A stretch of DNA of 64,000 nt, taken from positions 292,269 to 356,268 of the forward strand of contig CAVXLQ010000005.1 in the NCBI GenBank assembly GCA_963762635.1. Reading direction: 5' to 3'. Source of the stretch: Tenggerimyces sp963762635 (GTDB taxonomy: Bacteria; Actinomycetota; Actinomycetes; Propionibacteriales; Actinopolymorphaceae). Below are positions 34,787-43,932 of this stretch, piece by piece. Every line of letters begins with the position of its first letter. Positions within the stretch are counted from its first letter, which is position 1. The notes beneath the pieces are model-generated. The model ran no database searches and was not told the DNA's origin. It was given only the letters and a program-made list of their open reading frames with translations. A program made the position numbers and the translations under genes.

Positions 34787-36064
34787 ATGACGACCGCCGC
34801 GGACGACCCGGAGCTGACCGAGCCGGTAGGTGAGGCGACGGCAGCGACGGAACGTACGGGGCCCGGCTGGGTCGCGGCGGTCAAGCGTTCGCTCGACCGT
34901 CCGCTCGCCTCCTACCACCTCGTCCTCGGCGCGAGCGGCATGCTGCTCGCGCTCGGCCTCGCCATGGTCCTGTCCGCGTCGAGCGTCGAGGCGCTGCGCC
35001 ACTACGGCAGCTCGTACGCGATCTTCGAACGCCAGATCGTCTGGGTCGCCGCCGGCCTCCCGATCGCCTGGCTCGCCTCGCGGCTGCCGACCAAGATCCT
35101 CCGCGCCTTCGTCTACCCGGCGCTCGCCGTCACGGTCATCCTGCTGCTGCTGACGTACGTCCCCGGCCTCGGCCACGAGGTGAACGGCAACCGGAACTGG
35201 CTCGACTTCGGTGGCCCGTTCAAGCTCCAACCGAGCGAGCTCGCCAAGCTCACGGTCGTCCTCTGGGGTGCGGATCTGCTTGCCCGCAAGGAGAAACTGC
35301 TCAGCCAGTGGAAGCATCTGTTCGTGCCGTTCGTCCCCGTGTGCGGCCTCGTGCTCGCGCTCGTCATCGGCCAGGGCGACCTCGGTACGTCGCTGGTGCT
35401 GTTCTCCGCCGTGTTCGTGGTGGTGTTCGTCGTCGGCATGCCGATGCGCTTCTTCGGCTTCCTCGTGGTCATCGTCGGCGGGCTCGTCGCCTTCCTCGCC
35501 ACGACGAGGTCCTACCGGCTCGATCGGATCACCAGTTTCTCCAACCCGTTCGAGGACTACGCGAACACAGGTTGGCAGGCCGCGCACGGATTGTTCGCGC
35601 TCGGGACGGGTAGCTGGTTCGGCGTGGGCATCGGCAACAGCCGGGAGAAGTGGGGCCAGCTCCCGGAGGCGCACACCGACTTCATCTTCGCGGTGATCGG
35701 CGAGGAGATGGGTCTCGCCGGCACGCTCGCCGTCCTCGCGCTGTTCCTCGTGCTCGCGTTCGCCGGCGTACGGATCGCGCTGCGCGCCACGGACACGTTC
35801 ACCAAGCTCGCGGCCGCGGGCATCGTCGGCTGGATCATGGCCCAGGCGTTGGTCAACATGGGGGCCGTCCTCAACCTGCTGCCTATCACTGGCATCCCTC
35901 TTCCGCTCGTGTCGTACGGTGGGTCCGCCATGCTGCCCACCCTGTTTGCCCTCGGCCTGCTCGTCGCGTTCGCGCGCAACGAGCCCGAAGCCCGAGCGGC
36001 CCTCGCCGCGAAGCGGCAGGCCAGGCGCGAGGCCAAGCAGTCCAACGACGATTCCGACGAGTGA
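34787..36064 (+). CDS. ftsW: FtsW, septal peptidoglycan glycosyltransferase (SEDS)
   Basis: ATG at 34787 follows GGGAGGGGC. The 425-aa SEDS protein has about ten transmembrane helices. Family signatures are NGNRNWLDFGGPFKLQPSEL, ALVIGQGDLGTSLVL, QAAHGLFALGTGSWFGVGIG, EAHTDFIFAVIGEEMGLAG and ITGIPLPLVSYGGSAML. It polymerises lipid II into glycan at the septum together with FtsI. The last 30 residues are charged (AAKRQARREAKQSNDD). It is followed after eight bases by murG. Confidence 0.96.
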   Translation: MTTAADDPELTEPVGEATAATERTGPGWVAAVKRSLDRPLASYHLVLGASGMLLALGLAMVLSASSVEALRHYGSSYAIFERQIVWVAAGLPIAWLASRLPTKILRAFVYPALAVTVILLLLTYVPGLGHEVNGNRNWLDFGGPFKLQPSELAKLTVVLWGADLLARKEKLLSQWKHLFVPFVPVCGLVLALVIGQGDLGTSLVLFSAVFVVVFVVGMPMRFFGFLVVIVGGLVAFLATTRSYRLDRITSFSNPFEDYANTGWQAAHGLFALGTGSWFGVGIGNSREKWGQLPEAHTDFIFAVIGEEMGLAGTLAVLALFLVLAFAGVRIALRATDTFTKLAAAGIVGWIMAQALVNMGAVLNLLPITGIPLPLVSYGGSAMLPTLFALGLLVAFARNEPEARAALAAKRQARREAKQSNDDSDE

Positions 36065-36072
36065 GGAAGCCC

Positions 36073-37176
36073 GTGCACGTCGTGCTCGCAGGCGGAGGCA
36101 GTGCCGGTCATATCTCACCGGCACTGGCTGTCGCCGCCGCGCTGCGCCGCCTGGACCCGGCGATCGGCTTGACCTTCCTCGGGACCGAGGAGGGCCTGGA
36201 GGCCCGCCTGATCCCCGAGGCCGGGTACGACATCGAGATGATCCCGCGCGTCCCGCTGCCGCGTGAGCTCACGCCGCGCCTGCTGACGGTCCCCGGCCGG
36301 CTGGCCGGCGCCGTCAAGGCCGCGGGCGCGGTCCTCACCAAGGTCGGCGCGGACGTCCTGGTCGGCCTGGGTGGGTACGTCGCGATGCCCGCGTACCTCG
36401 CCGCCAAGCGGCACAAGGTGCCCGTCGTCGTGCACGAGCAGAACGCCCGGCCCGGAATAGCCAACCGATTCGCCGCTTCGCTCGTCACTACGAATGTGGC
36501 AGTGAGCTTCCCGAACACCCCGCTGCGGCACGGCGTCCACGTCGGGCTGCCGATCCGGCGCGAGATCGCCACGCTCGACCGGCAGGATCTGCGGCCGATG
36601 GCGCGTGCCGCGTTCGGCTTCTCCCAGAAGGCGCCGACGCTGCTGGTCACGGGCGGTTCGCAGGGTTCGCAGCGGATCAACCAGGCCGTCTCAGGTGCCG
36701 CTCCGGCGCTCGCGGAGGCGGGGATCCAGGTCCTGCACCACTACGGCCAGGACAAGCAGATCGACGTCGAGCTGCCGCCGAACGCCCCGCGCTACGTCGC
36801 ACTGCCGTACATCGACCGGATGGACCTCGCGTATGCTGCGGCGGATCTCGCGATCGCCCGAGCCGGCGCCAACACGGTGACCGAGCTCGCCGCGATCGGA
36901 CTGCCCGCCGTTTTCTGTCCGTACCCGGTCGGCAACGGTGAGCAGCGGTTGAACGCGCGTCCGGTCGTCGAGGCAGGCGGTGGTGTCATGATCGAAGACG
37001 CCGCGCTTACTTCCGAATGGGTGCGGACGAACGTGATCGCGCTCATCAGCGACACCGCCCGGCTCGCCGCGATGTCGAAGGCGGCGCGCGACCTGCTACC
37101 CGCGGACGCCGACGACCGGTTGGCGGAGATGGTCATGAAGGTGGCCGGAAAGGGGTCTTCGGAGGTGCGACGGTGA
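36073..37176 (+). CDS. murG: MurG, lipid II synthase (N-acetylglucosaminyltransferase)
   Basis: GTG at 36073 starts a 367-aa protein. The GT-B fold begins HVVLAGGGSAGHISPALAVA, a variant of the usual GGTGGH motif, followed by FLGTEEGLEARLIPEAGYDI, VPVVVHEQNARPGIANR, TLLVTGGSQGSQRINQAV and IARAGANTVTELAAIGLPAV. It adds GlcNAc to lipid I at the inner membrane face. It overlaps the next gene, murC, by four bases. Confidence 0.96.
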   Translation: MHVVLAGGGSAGHISPALAVAAALRRLDPAIGLTFLGTEEGLEARLIPEAGYDIEMIPRVPLPRELTPRLLTVPGRLAGAVKAAGAVLTKVGADVLVGLGGYVAMPAYLAAKRHKVPVVVHEQNARPGIANRFAASLVTTNVAVSFPNTPLRHGVHVGLPIRREIATLDRQDLRPMARAAFGFSQKAPTLLVTGGSQGSQRINQAVSGAAPALAEAGIQVLHHYGQDKQIDVELPPNAPRYVALPYIDRMDLAYAAADLAIARAGANTVTELAAIGLPAVFCPYPVGNGEQRLNARPVVEAGGGVMIEDAALTSEWVRTNVIALISDTARLAAMSKAARDLLPADADDRLAEMVMKVAGKGSSEVRR

Positions 37177-38607
37177 TCGTTCCCCCGCCGCTGGAGGTAC
37201 TGCCGGCGGAGAAGCTGGGCCACGTCCACTTCGTGGGCATCGGCGGCGCCGGCCTGTCCGGCATCGCGCGGATCATGCTGGCCCGCGGCATCAGCGTCAG
37301 CGGCAGCGACGCGAAGGACTCCCGTACGCTCACCGCCCTCCGCGCCCTCGGCGCCGAGTGCTGGGTCGGCCACGAGCCGGCGCACGTCGCCGAGGCCGAC
37401 ACGCTGGTGATCTCCACAGCGGTCAAGAGAGACGAACGTCGAGGTCGTCGAGGCGCAACGTCTCGGGCTCCGCCTCTACTCGCGGGCCGCCGCGCTGTCA
37501 GCGGTGATGGTGGACCGGCGCGTCGTGGCGATCTCCGGCGCGCACGGCAAGACCACGACGTCGTCGATGATCGCGGTCGCGCTGCAGCACTGCGGCGCGG
37601 ACCCGTCGTTCGCGATCGGCGGAAACTTCAACGACACCGGGACGAACGCGCACGACGGCACCGGCGACATCTTCGTCGTCGAGGCCGACGAGTCCGACCG
37701 CGCGTTCCTCGAGTACTCCCCGGAGGTCGCGGTCGTCACGAACGTCGACCCCGACCACCTCGACATGTACGCGACCCGCGAGGACTACCACGACGCGTTC
37801 GACCAGTTCGTCGACCGCATCGTTCCAGGCGGATATCTCGTTGCCTGCTTGGACGATCCGGGCGCACGCGCGCTGGCGGAGCGGTCCCGGGCGCGTGGGT
37901 TCGACGTCCGTACGTACGGCGAGGCGGCCGACGCGGACGTGCGCGTGGACCGGGTGGAGATGAAGCCGCTCGGCTCGACGTTCGAGCTCGTCGTGCACGG
38001 CCGCAGGCAGGGCACGGTCGACGTGCACGTCGCCGGCAAGCACCACGCGCTGAACGCCGCCGCCGCGTACGCCGCCTGCCTGGGCGTCGGGTTTCCGTCG
38101 ACGGAGATCCGCGAGGGGCTGTCGAGCTACACCGGCACCCGGCGGCGGTTCGAGTTCAAGGGCCAGGCGAACGGGATCCGCGTCTACGACGACTACGGTC
38201 ACCACCCGACCGAGATGCTCGTGAACATGCACGCCGCGCGCGGCGCGGTCGGCGAGGGCGGACGGGTCGTGGTGGCGTTCCGGCCGCTGCGGCACACGCG
38301 GACGAAGTTCTTCTTCAAGGAGCTCGGCGAGGCGCTGGCGCTGGCCGACGAGGTCGTGGTGATGGACCCGACCGGCGACGACCCGATCCCGGGCGTGACC
38401 GGCGCGCTGATCATCCCGCACATTCCGTTGCCGGCGGAAAAGATCGTCTACGAGACGTCCTGGTCGGCCGTGCCGCACCGGCTGTTCGAACGCGCTCGGC
38501 CGGGCGACCTCGTGCTCACGCTGGGCGCCCCGGACGTCGCGCTGATCGGGCCTGAGTTCCTGGAGCTCGTCGAGGCCAGTACCCCCAAGGAAAACAACAC
38601 AGAATGA
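37173..38607 (+). CDS. murC: MurC, UDP-MurNAc:L-alanine ligase, with a one-base frameshift
   Basis: GTG at 37173 overlaps the murG stop. The first 84 codons give LGHVHFVGIGGAGLSGIARI and ADTLVISTAVK. The frame must then shift: at 37425-37432 the sequence AAGAGAGACG should read AAGGAGACG to give AVKETNVEVVEAQRLGLRLY, RAAALSAVMVDRRV, and the rest of a normal MurC: P-loop ISGAHGKTTTSSMIAV, VVEADESDRAFLEYSPEVAV, NVDPDHLDMYATREDYHDAF and YDDYGHHPTEMLVNM. Removing one base yields about 477 aa, the usual length. Because murC is essential, a sequencing error or an uncorrected base is more likely than real loss. Confidence 0.9.
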
Positions 38608-39350
38608 GCGTGGACGTGTCGCCGAGCTCGGCTCGCCGGTTCAAGCGGCGGCGGTTCTCTCGGCGGCTGGTTCGGCTGCGGCCGCTGCTCGTGCTCGTCT
38701 TCATCGCGCTGGTCGTCGGCGCGGTGGTGTGGGTCGTCGGGTACTCGACGGTGCTGGACGTCCGGGTTGTCTCCGTACGTGGCTTGCCCGAGGAGTCGCC
38801 GCTGTCCTCCGACGACGTCTTGGGAGCGGCCGCTGTCGGTACGGGAGCACCGCTGGCGCGAGTGGACGTGGACTCGGCGCGTACGCGGGTGCTCGCGAAG
38901 CTGCCGGCACTGGCGTCGGCCGAGGTGAAGCGGTCGTGGCCGCACACGGTGTCGATCTCGGTGGTCGAACGGACGCCGGTCGTGGTGCTGTCCGACGGGG
39001 GTGCGCTGCAGCTCGTGGACGCCACCGGCGTGGCGTTCCGTACGGTCCCGGCACGTCCGGCGGGGCTGCCAGCCCTGACGCTGTCGGCCTGGGGCGCCAC
39101 CCGGGCGCCGACCCTCGCCTCGGCGGCTGGCGTGGTCGCGGGCCTGCCCCCCGCGATCAAGGAGAAGCTCGTCGCGGTGTCGGCGCGCACCGCTGACTCG
39201 GTGACGTTGCGGCTCACGGGCAACGTGACAGTGATGTGGGGGAGCGCCGCCGACTCGGCCAAGAAGGCCCGTGTGCTCGCGTCCCTGTTGAAGCAGGGCG
39301 CGAAGGAGTACGACGTGAGCGTCCCGGATCTACCGACCACCAAGGCCTAG
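38604..39350 (+). CDS. ftsQ: FtsQ, division protein with POTRA domain
   Basis: ATG at 38604 overlaps the murC stop. The 248-aa bitopic protein has a basic cytoplasmic head (FKRRRFSRRLVRLR), one transmembrane helix (LLVLVFIALVVGAVVWVVGY), a POTRA domain (LDVRVVSVRGLPEESPLSSD, SAEVKRSWPHTVSISVVERT) and the FtsQ beta domain. It bridges early and late division proteins with FtsL. The stop overlaps the 3' end of an antisense gene by 21 bp. Confidence 0.92.
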   Translation: MSVDVSPSSARRFKRRRFSRRLVRLRPLLVLVFIALVVGAVVWVVGYSTVLDVRVVSVRGLPEESPLSSDDVLGAAAVGTGAPLARVDVDSARTRVLAKLPALASAEVKRSWPHTVSISVVERTPVVVLSDGGALQLVDATGVAFRTVPARPAGLPALTLSAWGATRAPTLASAAGVVAGLPPAIKEKLVAVSARTADSVTLRLTGNVTVMWGSAADSAKKARVLASLLKQGAKEYDVSVPDLPTTKA

Positions 39351-40154
39351 ATCCTCGTACCCCTTGCTGACGGCGTCCCGGACGTACTTCTCCTCGTACG
39401 GCCAGGTGCCCGCCGCGAGCGCCTCGTCGGCGGGGACGCCCGACTCCCACAGCGCGCGGATCGTCCGTTCGATGCTGGCGAGCTCGTCGCGCTGAGCTGT
39501 GAGGAACGCCTTGTCCACGAAGTGCCCATGCCCGGGCACCACCGCGGTGTCGGCGGTGAGCAGTGCGGCGACGGCGTCGAGCGTGGCCGGCCACTCCAGC
39601 GGGAACGCGCCCGGGCTGTAGGAGGGCGGCGTGGCCGACTTGATCAGGTCGCCCGCGTACATCACGTCGGAGTCCGACACCCGGATCACGATGTCGCCCT
39701 CGGTGTGCCCGCGGCCGGGCCAGGTGAGCTCGACCTGCCGGTCGCCGAGGTCGAGGGTCAGCTCGGAGGCGAACGTCTCCGTCGGCGGCGTGATGACGGT
39801 CTGCTTGACCTCCTCGGTGACGTCGGGCATGCGCCGCATCAGCGCGTCGCGCATCGGCTCACCCCACTCCGCGAGCATGCTGGGCACGGTCGCGTGCGCG
39901 TAGATCGGCACACCCAGCTCGGCGAGCGCGGCGTTGCCGAACGTGTGGTCGCCATGCCAATGGGTGTTGACGACCCAGCGGACCGGAAGAGAGGAGAGGT
40001 GACGGAGATCGGACACCACCTCGTGGCCCTGCCGCGTCGCACCTCTCGTGTCGATCACGAGCAGCCCGTCGCTCCCGACGACTACTCCGACAGCCACGTT
40101 GAACGTCTCGTACCTGCGCGCGAAACAGCGCTCACCCACCTCGACCCAAGTCAT
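39330..40154 (-). CDS. MBL-fold metallo-hydrolase
   Basis: ATG at 40154 starts a 274-aa metallo-beta-lactamase-fold protein. Zinc ligands are in WVVNTHWHGDHTFGN (HxHxDH), WPGRGHTEGDIVIRVSD, DVMYAGDLI and AVVPGHGHFVD. The best match in character is the quinoprotein-relay/SoxH-type hydrolase subgroup with no lactamase-specific motifs. No signal peptide is visible, so it is cytoplasmic. It is antisense between ftsQ and ftsZ, overlapping ftsQ by 21 bp and diverging from ftsZ over 186 bp; these two are normally adjacent. Confidence 0.88.
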   Translation of the reverse strand: MTWVEVGERCFARRYETFNVAVGVVVGSDGLLVIDTRGATRQGHEVVSDLRHLSSLPVRWVVNTHWHGDHTFGNAALAELGVPIYAHATVPSMLAEWGEPMRDALMRRMPDVTEEVKQTVITPPTETFASELTLDLGDRQVELTWPGRGHTEGDIVIRVSDSDVMYAGDLIKSATPPSYSPGAFPLEWPATLDAVAALLTADTAVVPGHGHFVDKAFLTAQRDELASIERTIRALWESGVPADEALAAGTWPYEEKYVRDAVSKGYEDLGLGGR

Positions 40155-40257
40155 CCAGCAAGGAAAGTGGCAGTAGTCACCTTCCGCAACCCCGGGCGTC
40201 GGCGTGGCGGCTTGGGTTGGCCGGACGCCTTGCGTACGTTGCTGTATCAGGTCGAGG

Positions 40258-40295
40258 TTGACATAACTATAACTCTTTAGTTGAGGGTGAGAGTT
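40258..40295 (+). promoter_or_regulatory. ftsZ promoter region
   Basis: TTGACA at 40258-40263 is followed by an AT-rich TAACTATAACTCTTTAGTTG; the -10 is unclear, TATAAC being too close and TTTAGT or TAGTTG giving short spacing. AACTCT (40271-40276) and AGAGTT (40290-40295) form an inverted repeat. A TTGACATAAC... TTGAGGGT run of this kind occurs upstream of ftsZ in other actinobacteria. It lies 45-83 bp upstream of the chosen start. Confidence 0.6.
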
Positions 40296-40340
40296 GTGCG
40301 GGTCGAGACCTGGAAAAGATTTCTACGAGAGGCGAGCGAC

Positions 40341-41714
40341 GTGGCGGCACCGCAGAACTACCTCGCTGTCATCAAGGTCGTCGGTATCGGCGGCGGTGGT
40401 GTCAACGCGGTCAACCGGATGATCGAGGTGGGACTCAAGGGCGTCGAGTTCATCGCGATCAACACCGATGCGCAGGCGCTGTTGATGAGCGACGCCGACG
40501 TGAAGCTCGACATCGGTCGCGAGCTGACCCGTGGTCTCGGCGCGGGTGCCAACCCCGACGTCGGCCAGAAGGCCGCCGAGGACCACGCCGAGGACATCGA
40601 AGAGGTGCTCAAGGGCGCCGACATGGTGTTCGTGACGGCGGGCGAGGGCGGCGGTACGGGCACCGGTGGTGCGCCTGTCGTGTCGCGCATCGCCCGAAGC
40701 CTCGGCGCGCTGACCATCGGCGTCGTGACCCGGCCGTTCGCGTTCGAGGGGAAGAAGCGCGCGACGCAGGCCGAGGACGGCATCGGCTCGCTGCGGGACG
40801 AGGTCGACACGCTGATCGTGATCCCTAACGACAGGCTGCTCTCGATCAGCGACCGCCAGGTGAGCGTGCTCGACGCGTTCAAGCAGGCCGACCAGGTGCT
40901 GCTGCAAGGTGTCTCGGGCATCACCGACCTGATCACGACGCCCGGTCTGATCAACCTGGACTTCGCCGACGTGAAGAGCGTGATGTCGAACGCCGGCTCC
41001 GCTCTCATGGGCATCGGCTCGGCGCGCGGTGAGAACCGCGCGGTCGCGGCCGCGGAGATGGCGATCTCGTCGCCGCTGCTCGAGGCTTCGATCGACGGCG
41101 CGCACGGCGTCCTGCTCTCGATCGCCGGTGGCTCGGACCTCGGCCTGTTCGAGATCAACGAGGCCGCACAGCTCGTCTCGCAGGCCGCGCACGCGGACTC
41201 GAACATCATCTTCGGCGCGGTCATCGACGACGGCCTCGGCGACGAGGTGCGTGTCACGGTGATCGCGGCGGGCTTCGACGGCGGGTCTCCGAGCAAGCGG
41301 GAATCGGCCTCCATGGCCGCCGCGGCGGCGCTGACGGCTCCGCCGGCGGCGCACGTTCCGGCTCAGACGCAGCGGCCTATCGCGCCGCCGCCGTCCGCTC
41401 CTCCCGCGCCTCCGCAGAGCACGGTGCGGCGACCGGGCGAGATCGGCCGACCGGCTGCACCTGCTTCGCCGGAGCGGCAGCCGACGGCCGGCAACGGCAA
41501 CGGGAACGGCGCGCCGGCTGCCAGGCCCGTCGAGGAGCCGGTGGAAGCCAAGCCCGAGCCCTCACCTGCCCGCCCGGAGACGTCCGCCCCGCCGGTCAGC
41601 GACTTCCCGTCGATGCCGGCGGCTCCGACGCCGCCCAGCACCGTGCGGGCGCCGCGGCGGATCGTGTTCGACGACAGTACGGAAGAGCTGGACGTTCCCG
41701 ATTTCCTGAAGTGA
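40341..41714 (+). CDS. ftsZ: FtsZ, tubulin-like division GTPase
   Basis: The start chosen is GTG at 40341, as in other actinobacterial FtsZ (AAPQNYLAVIKVVGIGGGG); this gives 457 aa. The tubulin signature is GEGGGTGTGGAPVV, the T7 loop NLDFADVKSVMSNAGSALMG, and RPFAFEGKKRATQAEDGIGS is intact. After residue 320 comes a long Pro/Ala-rich linker, ending in the conserved tail DSTEELDVPDFLK that binds SepF and FtsW. Length is normal for this phylum. It polymerises at mid-cell to recruit the divisome. Confidence 0.97.
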   Translation: MAAPQNYLAVIKVVGIGGGGVNAVNRMIEVGLKGVEFIAINTDAQALLMSDADVKLDIGRELTRGLGAGANPDVGQKAAEDHAEDIEEVLKGADMVFVTAGEGGGTGTGGAPVVSRIARSLGALTIGVVTRPFAFEGKKRATQAEDGIGSLRDEVDTLIVIPNDRLLSISDRQVSVLDAFKQADQVLLQGVSGITDLITTPGLINLDFADVKSVMSNAGSALMGIGSARGENRAVAAAEMAISSPLLEASIDGAHGVLLSIAGGSDLGLFEINEAAQLVSQAAHADSNIIFGAVIDDGLGDEVRVTVIAAGFDGGSPSKRESASMAAAAALTAPPAAHVPAQTQRPIAPPPSAPPAPPQSTVRRPGEIGRPAAPASPERQPTAGNGNGNGAPAARPVEEPVEAKPEPSPARPETSAPPVSDFPSMPAAPTPPSTVRAPRRIVFDDSTEELDVPDFLK

Positions 41715-41796
41715 CGGGTAGTTCCAAGGAATCGTGGCCACTAGTGGTCTGACGATCTGTCGAAGCCGGTAACGCTCGGCCGGCAGGATCGACGTT

Positions 41797-42516
41797 GTGT
41801 TCGTGTGGCGAGAAGACCTCGGCGGGGCCCGCATCGCCTTTACCGACCGCAACGGTGGTGTGAGCGAGTCTCCGTACGGATCCCTGAACCTGTCCTCGGT
41901 GACCGGGGACCGTCCGGCTCGCGTCACCGCCAACTGGGAGCTCGTCTGCCAGGCGCTCGGCGTCGGTGCCGAGCAGCTCGCGATCATGCGGTGTGTGCAC
42001 GGGAACGACGTTCTCGAGCTCACCGAGCCTCCTCAGCGCTCCCGGCCCGCCGTCGACGGCCTCGTCACCCGTACGCCCGGCGTGGTGCTGGTCGCGCTCG
42101 TCGCGGACTGCGCTCCGGTGATGCTGGTCGACGCCAAGGCCCGGATCGTCGGCGCGGCCCACGCGGGCCGGCCCGGCCTCGCGGCGGGGATCGTCGCCGC
42201 GACCGTGGAGCGGATGCGCTCGTACGGCGCCGACTCGATCGTCGCCCGCGTGGGGCCCTGTGTGTGCGGCGAGTGCTACGAGGTGCCGCAGACGATGCAG
42301 GACGAGATCGCGTCCGCCGTACCCGCCGCCCGCTCGACCACGCGCTGGGGCACGCCGGGCCTCGACATCGGCCACGGCGTGCTGGCGCAGCTGACCGACC
42401 TCGGCATCGAGGCCGCGCACCTGCCGATCTGCACGATGGAGTCGCCCGACCTCTACTCCCACCGCCGCGACGGCAGGCGTACCGGCCGGATGGCGGGTTT
42501 GGTGTGGCTGGAGTGA
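41797..42516 (+). CDS. pgeF: PgeF/YfiH-type laccase-domain protein
   Basis: GTG at 41797 starts a 239-aa protein. ARIAFTDRNGGVSESPYGSL, IMRCVHGNDVLELTE, VVLVALVADCAPVMLVDAKA, GPCVCGECYEVP and DLYSHRRDGRRTGRMAGLVW are typical of the YfiH/DUF152 family, which acts on purine nucleosides and on misincorporated serine in peptidoglycan precursors in some species. The usual AHAGWRG is AHAGRPG here. The gene lies 82 bp after ftsZ and 13 bp before yggS, as in many Gram-positive dcw clusters. Confidence 0.9.
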   Translation: MFVWREDLGGARIAFTDRNGGVSESPYGSLNLSSVTGDRPARVTANWELVCQALGVGAEQLAIMRCVHGNDVLELTEPPQRSRPAVDGLVTRTPGVVLVALVADCAPVMLVDAKARIVGAAHAGRPGLAAGIVAATVERMRSYGADSIVARVGPCVCGECYEVPQTMQDEIASAVPAARSTTRWGTPGLDIGHGVLAQLTDLGIEAAHLPICTMESPDLYSHRRDGRRTGRMAGLVWLE

Positions 42517-42529
42517 CAAGCTTGATCTC

Positions 42530-43222
42530 GTGACCCGTCTCGACGACCTCGCCACCAACCTCGCCGCAGTGCGCGAGTCGATCGCCACCGCGTGCGCCGC
42601 GGCCAACCGCGAGCCGGACGAGGTCACGCTCGTGGCTGTCACCAAGACGTTCCCCTCGAGCGACGTACGCCTGCTGGCCGAGCTCGGAGTCCGCGACATC
42701 GGCGAGAACCGCGACCAGGACGCCCGGGCGAAGGCCGCCGACTGCGAGGACCTCGACCTCGCCTGGCACTTCGTCGGGCAGCTGCAGACAAACAAGGCGC
42801 GCTCGGTGGCGAGGTACGCGACCGTCGTCCACTCGGTCGACCGGCCCGAGCTGGCCGCCGCGCTCGCCAAGGCCGCGACCAACGCCGGACCCGCGCTGCG
42901 CTGCCTGGTGCAAGTCAGCCTTGACGCCGAGCCGGGGCGAGGCGGCGTACGGCCGGAAGACGCCCTCCGACTCGCGGACGAGATCGCCGCAGCCGACGGT
43001 CTCGAGCTCGGGGGAGTGATGGCCGTCGCGCCCCTCGGTGAGGACCCGGACGAGGCGTTCGAACGGCTCGCGAAGGTCGCGGCGACACTCCGTACCGCCC
43101 ATCCGGAAGCGACCTGGGTGTCCGCCGGGATGAGCGACGACCTGGCGGCGGCGATAACGCACGGCGCGACACACGTGCGGATAGGGCGCAGGTTACTAGG
43201 TCAGCGGCCTTTGCTCAGGTAG
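42530..43222 (+). CDS. yggS: YggS/PLPBP, pyridoxal phosphate homeostasis protein
   Basis: GTG at 42530 starts a 230-aa alanine-racemase-fold protein. The PLP-binding lysine is in VTLVAVTKTFPSSDVRLL, with IGENRDQDARAKAADCEDL, AWHFVGQLQTNKARSVARY and SAGMSDDLAAAITHGATHVR, ending in RIGRRLLGQRP. The protein buffers PLP and amino-acid metabolism. It stands between pgeF and sepF, the usual order in this phylum. Confidence 0.95.
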   Translation: MTRLDDLATNLAAVRESIATACAAANREPDEVTLVAVTKTFPSSDVRLLAELGVRDIGENRDQDARAKAADCEDLDLAWHFVGQLQTNKARSVARYATVVHSVDRPELAAALAKAATNAGPALRCLVQVSLDAEPGRGGVRPEDALRLADEIAAADGLELGGVMAVAPLGEDPDEAFERLAKVAATLRTAHPEATWVSAGMSDDLAAAITHGATHVRIGRRLLGQRPLLR

Positions 43223-43265
43223 CGTCGACGCGGAAGAAGCCTCGCAACTGGAGGGCAGAGGTCAC

Positions 43266-43784
43266 ATGGCAGGCGCGATGCGCAAGGTAGCGGTTTACCT
43301 GGGTTTGGTTGAGGACCAGGACCGCTACGACGATGAATACGACCCTGCCTTCGACGGGGAGTACGACGACCGCGAGCCGCGCGAGGCTGAGGCACAGCCA
43401 CGCCGCGACGAGCGTGTCCGCGAGAGCGGCTTCGAGCGCGAGGCCACAGTCTCCGCGCTGCCGAACAGGCCGCCGGTGCAGGTGGCGCCCGAGCCGGCTG
43501 ACCGGTCCTCGCGGATCACCACGCTGCACCCGCGTACGTACAACGACGCCCGCCTGATCGGCGAGCACTTCCGCGACGGCATTCCGGTGATCATGAACCT
43601 CACCGGCATGGACGACTCCGACGCGAAGCGACTCGTCGACTTCGCGGCCGGGCTCATCTTCGGACTGCACGGCAGCATCGAGCGGGTGACCGCGAAGGTC
43701 TTCCTGCTCTCGCCGGTCAACGTCACGGTCAAGGCCGAGGACAAGGCCAGAATCGCTGAAGGAGGGTTCTTCAACCAGAGCTAA
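43266..43784 (+). CDS. sepF: SepF, FtsZ membrane anchor
   Basis: ATG at 43266 follows GGAGGGCAGAGG. The 172-aa protein begins with an amphipathic head (AGAMRKVAVYLGLVEDQDRY), a charged linker, and then the SepF core: ITTLHPRTYNDARLIGEHFR, GIPVIMNLTGMDDSDAKRLV, FAAGLIFGLHGSIERVTAKV and FLLSPVNVTVKAED. It links FtsZ to the membrane and is the main positive FtsZ anchor where FtsA is absent, as in actinobacteria. It is followed after 148 bp by yggT. Confidence 0.96.
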   Translation: MAGAMRKVAVYLGLVEDQDRYDDEYDPAFDGEYDDREPREAEAQPRRDERVRESGFEREATVSALPNRPPVQVAPEPADRSSRITTLHPRTYNDARLIGEHFRDGIPVIMNLTGMDDSDAKRLVDFAAGLIFGLHGSIERVTAKVFLLSPVNVTVKAEDKARIAEGGFFNQS

Positions 43785-43932
43785 CTGCGCCAATGGCACG
43801 TCTCGGCTCGCCGCGGTTTCGCCACCATCAACCGAGGCGGTATGGCGAGCCAAGCCGTGCGGCAGCGGCTCCTTAAGGGACCTGAACAGGTAAGGTCAAC
43901 AGCAGTAGCTGGTCCTCTTTTTAGGAGCGTCT

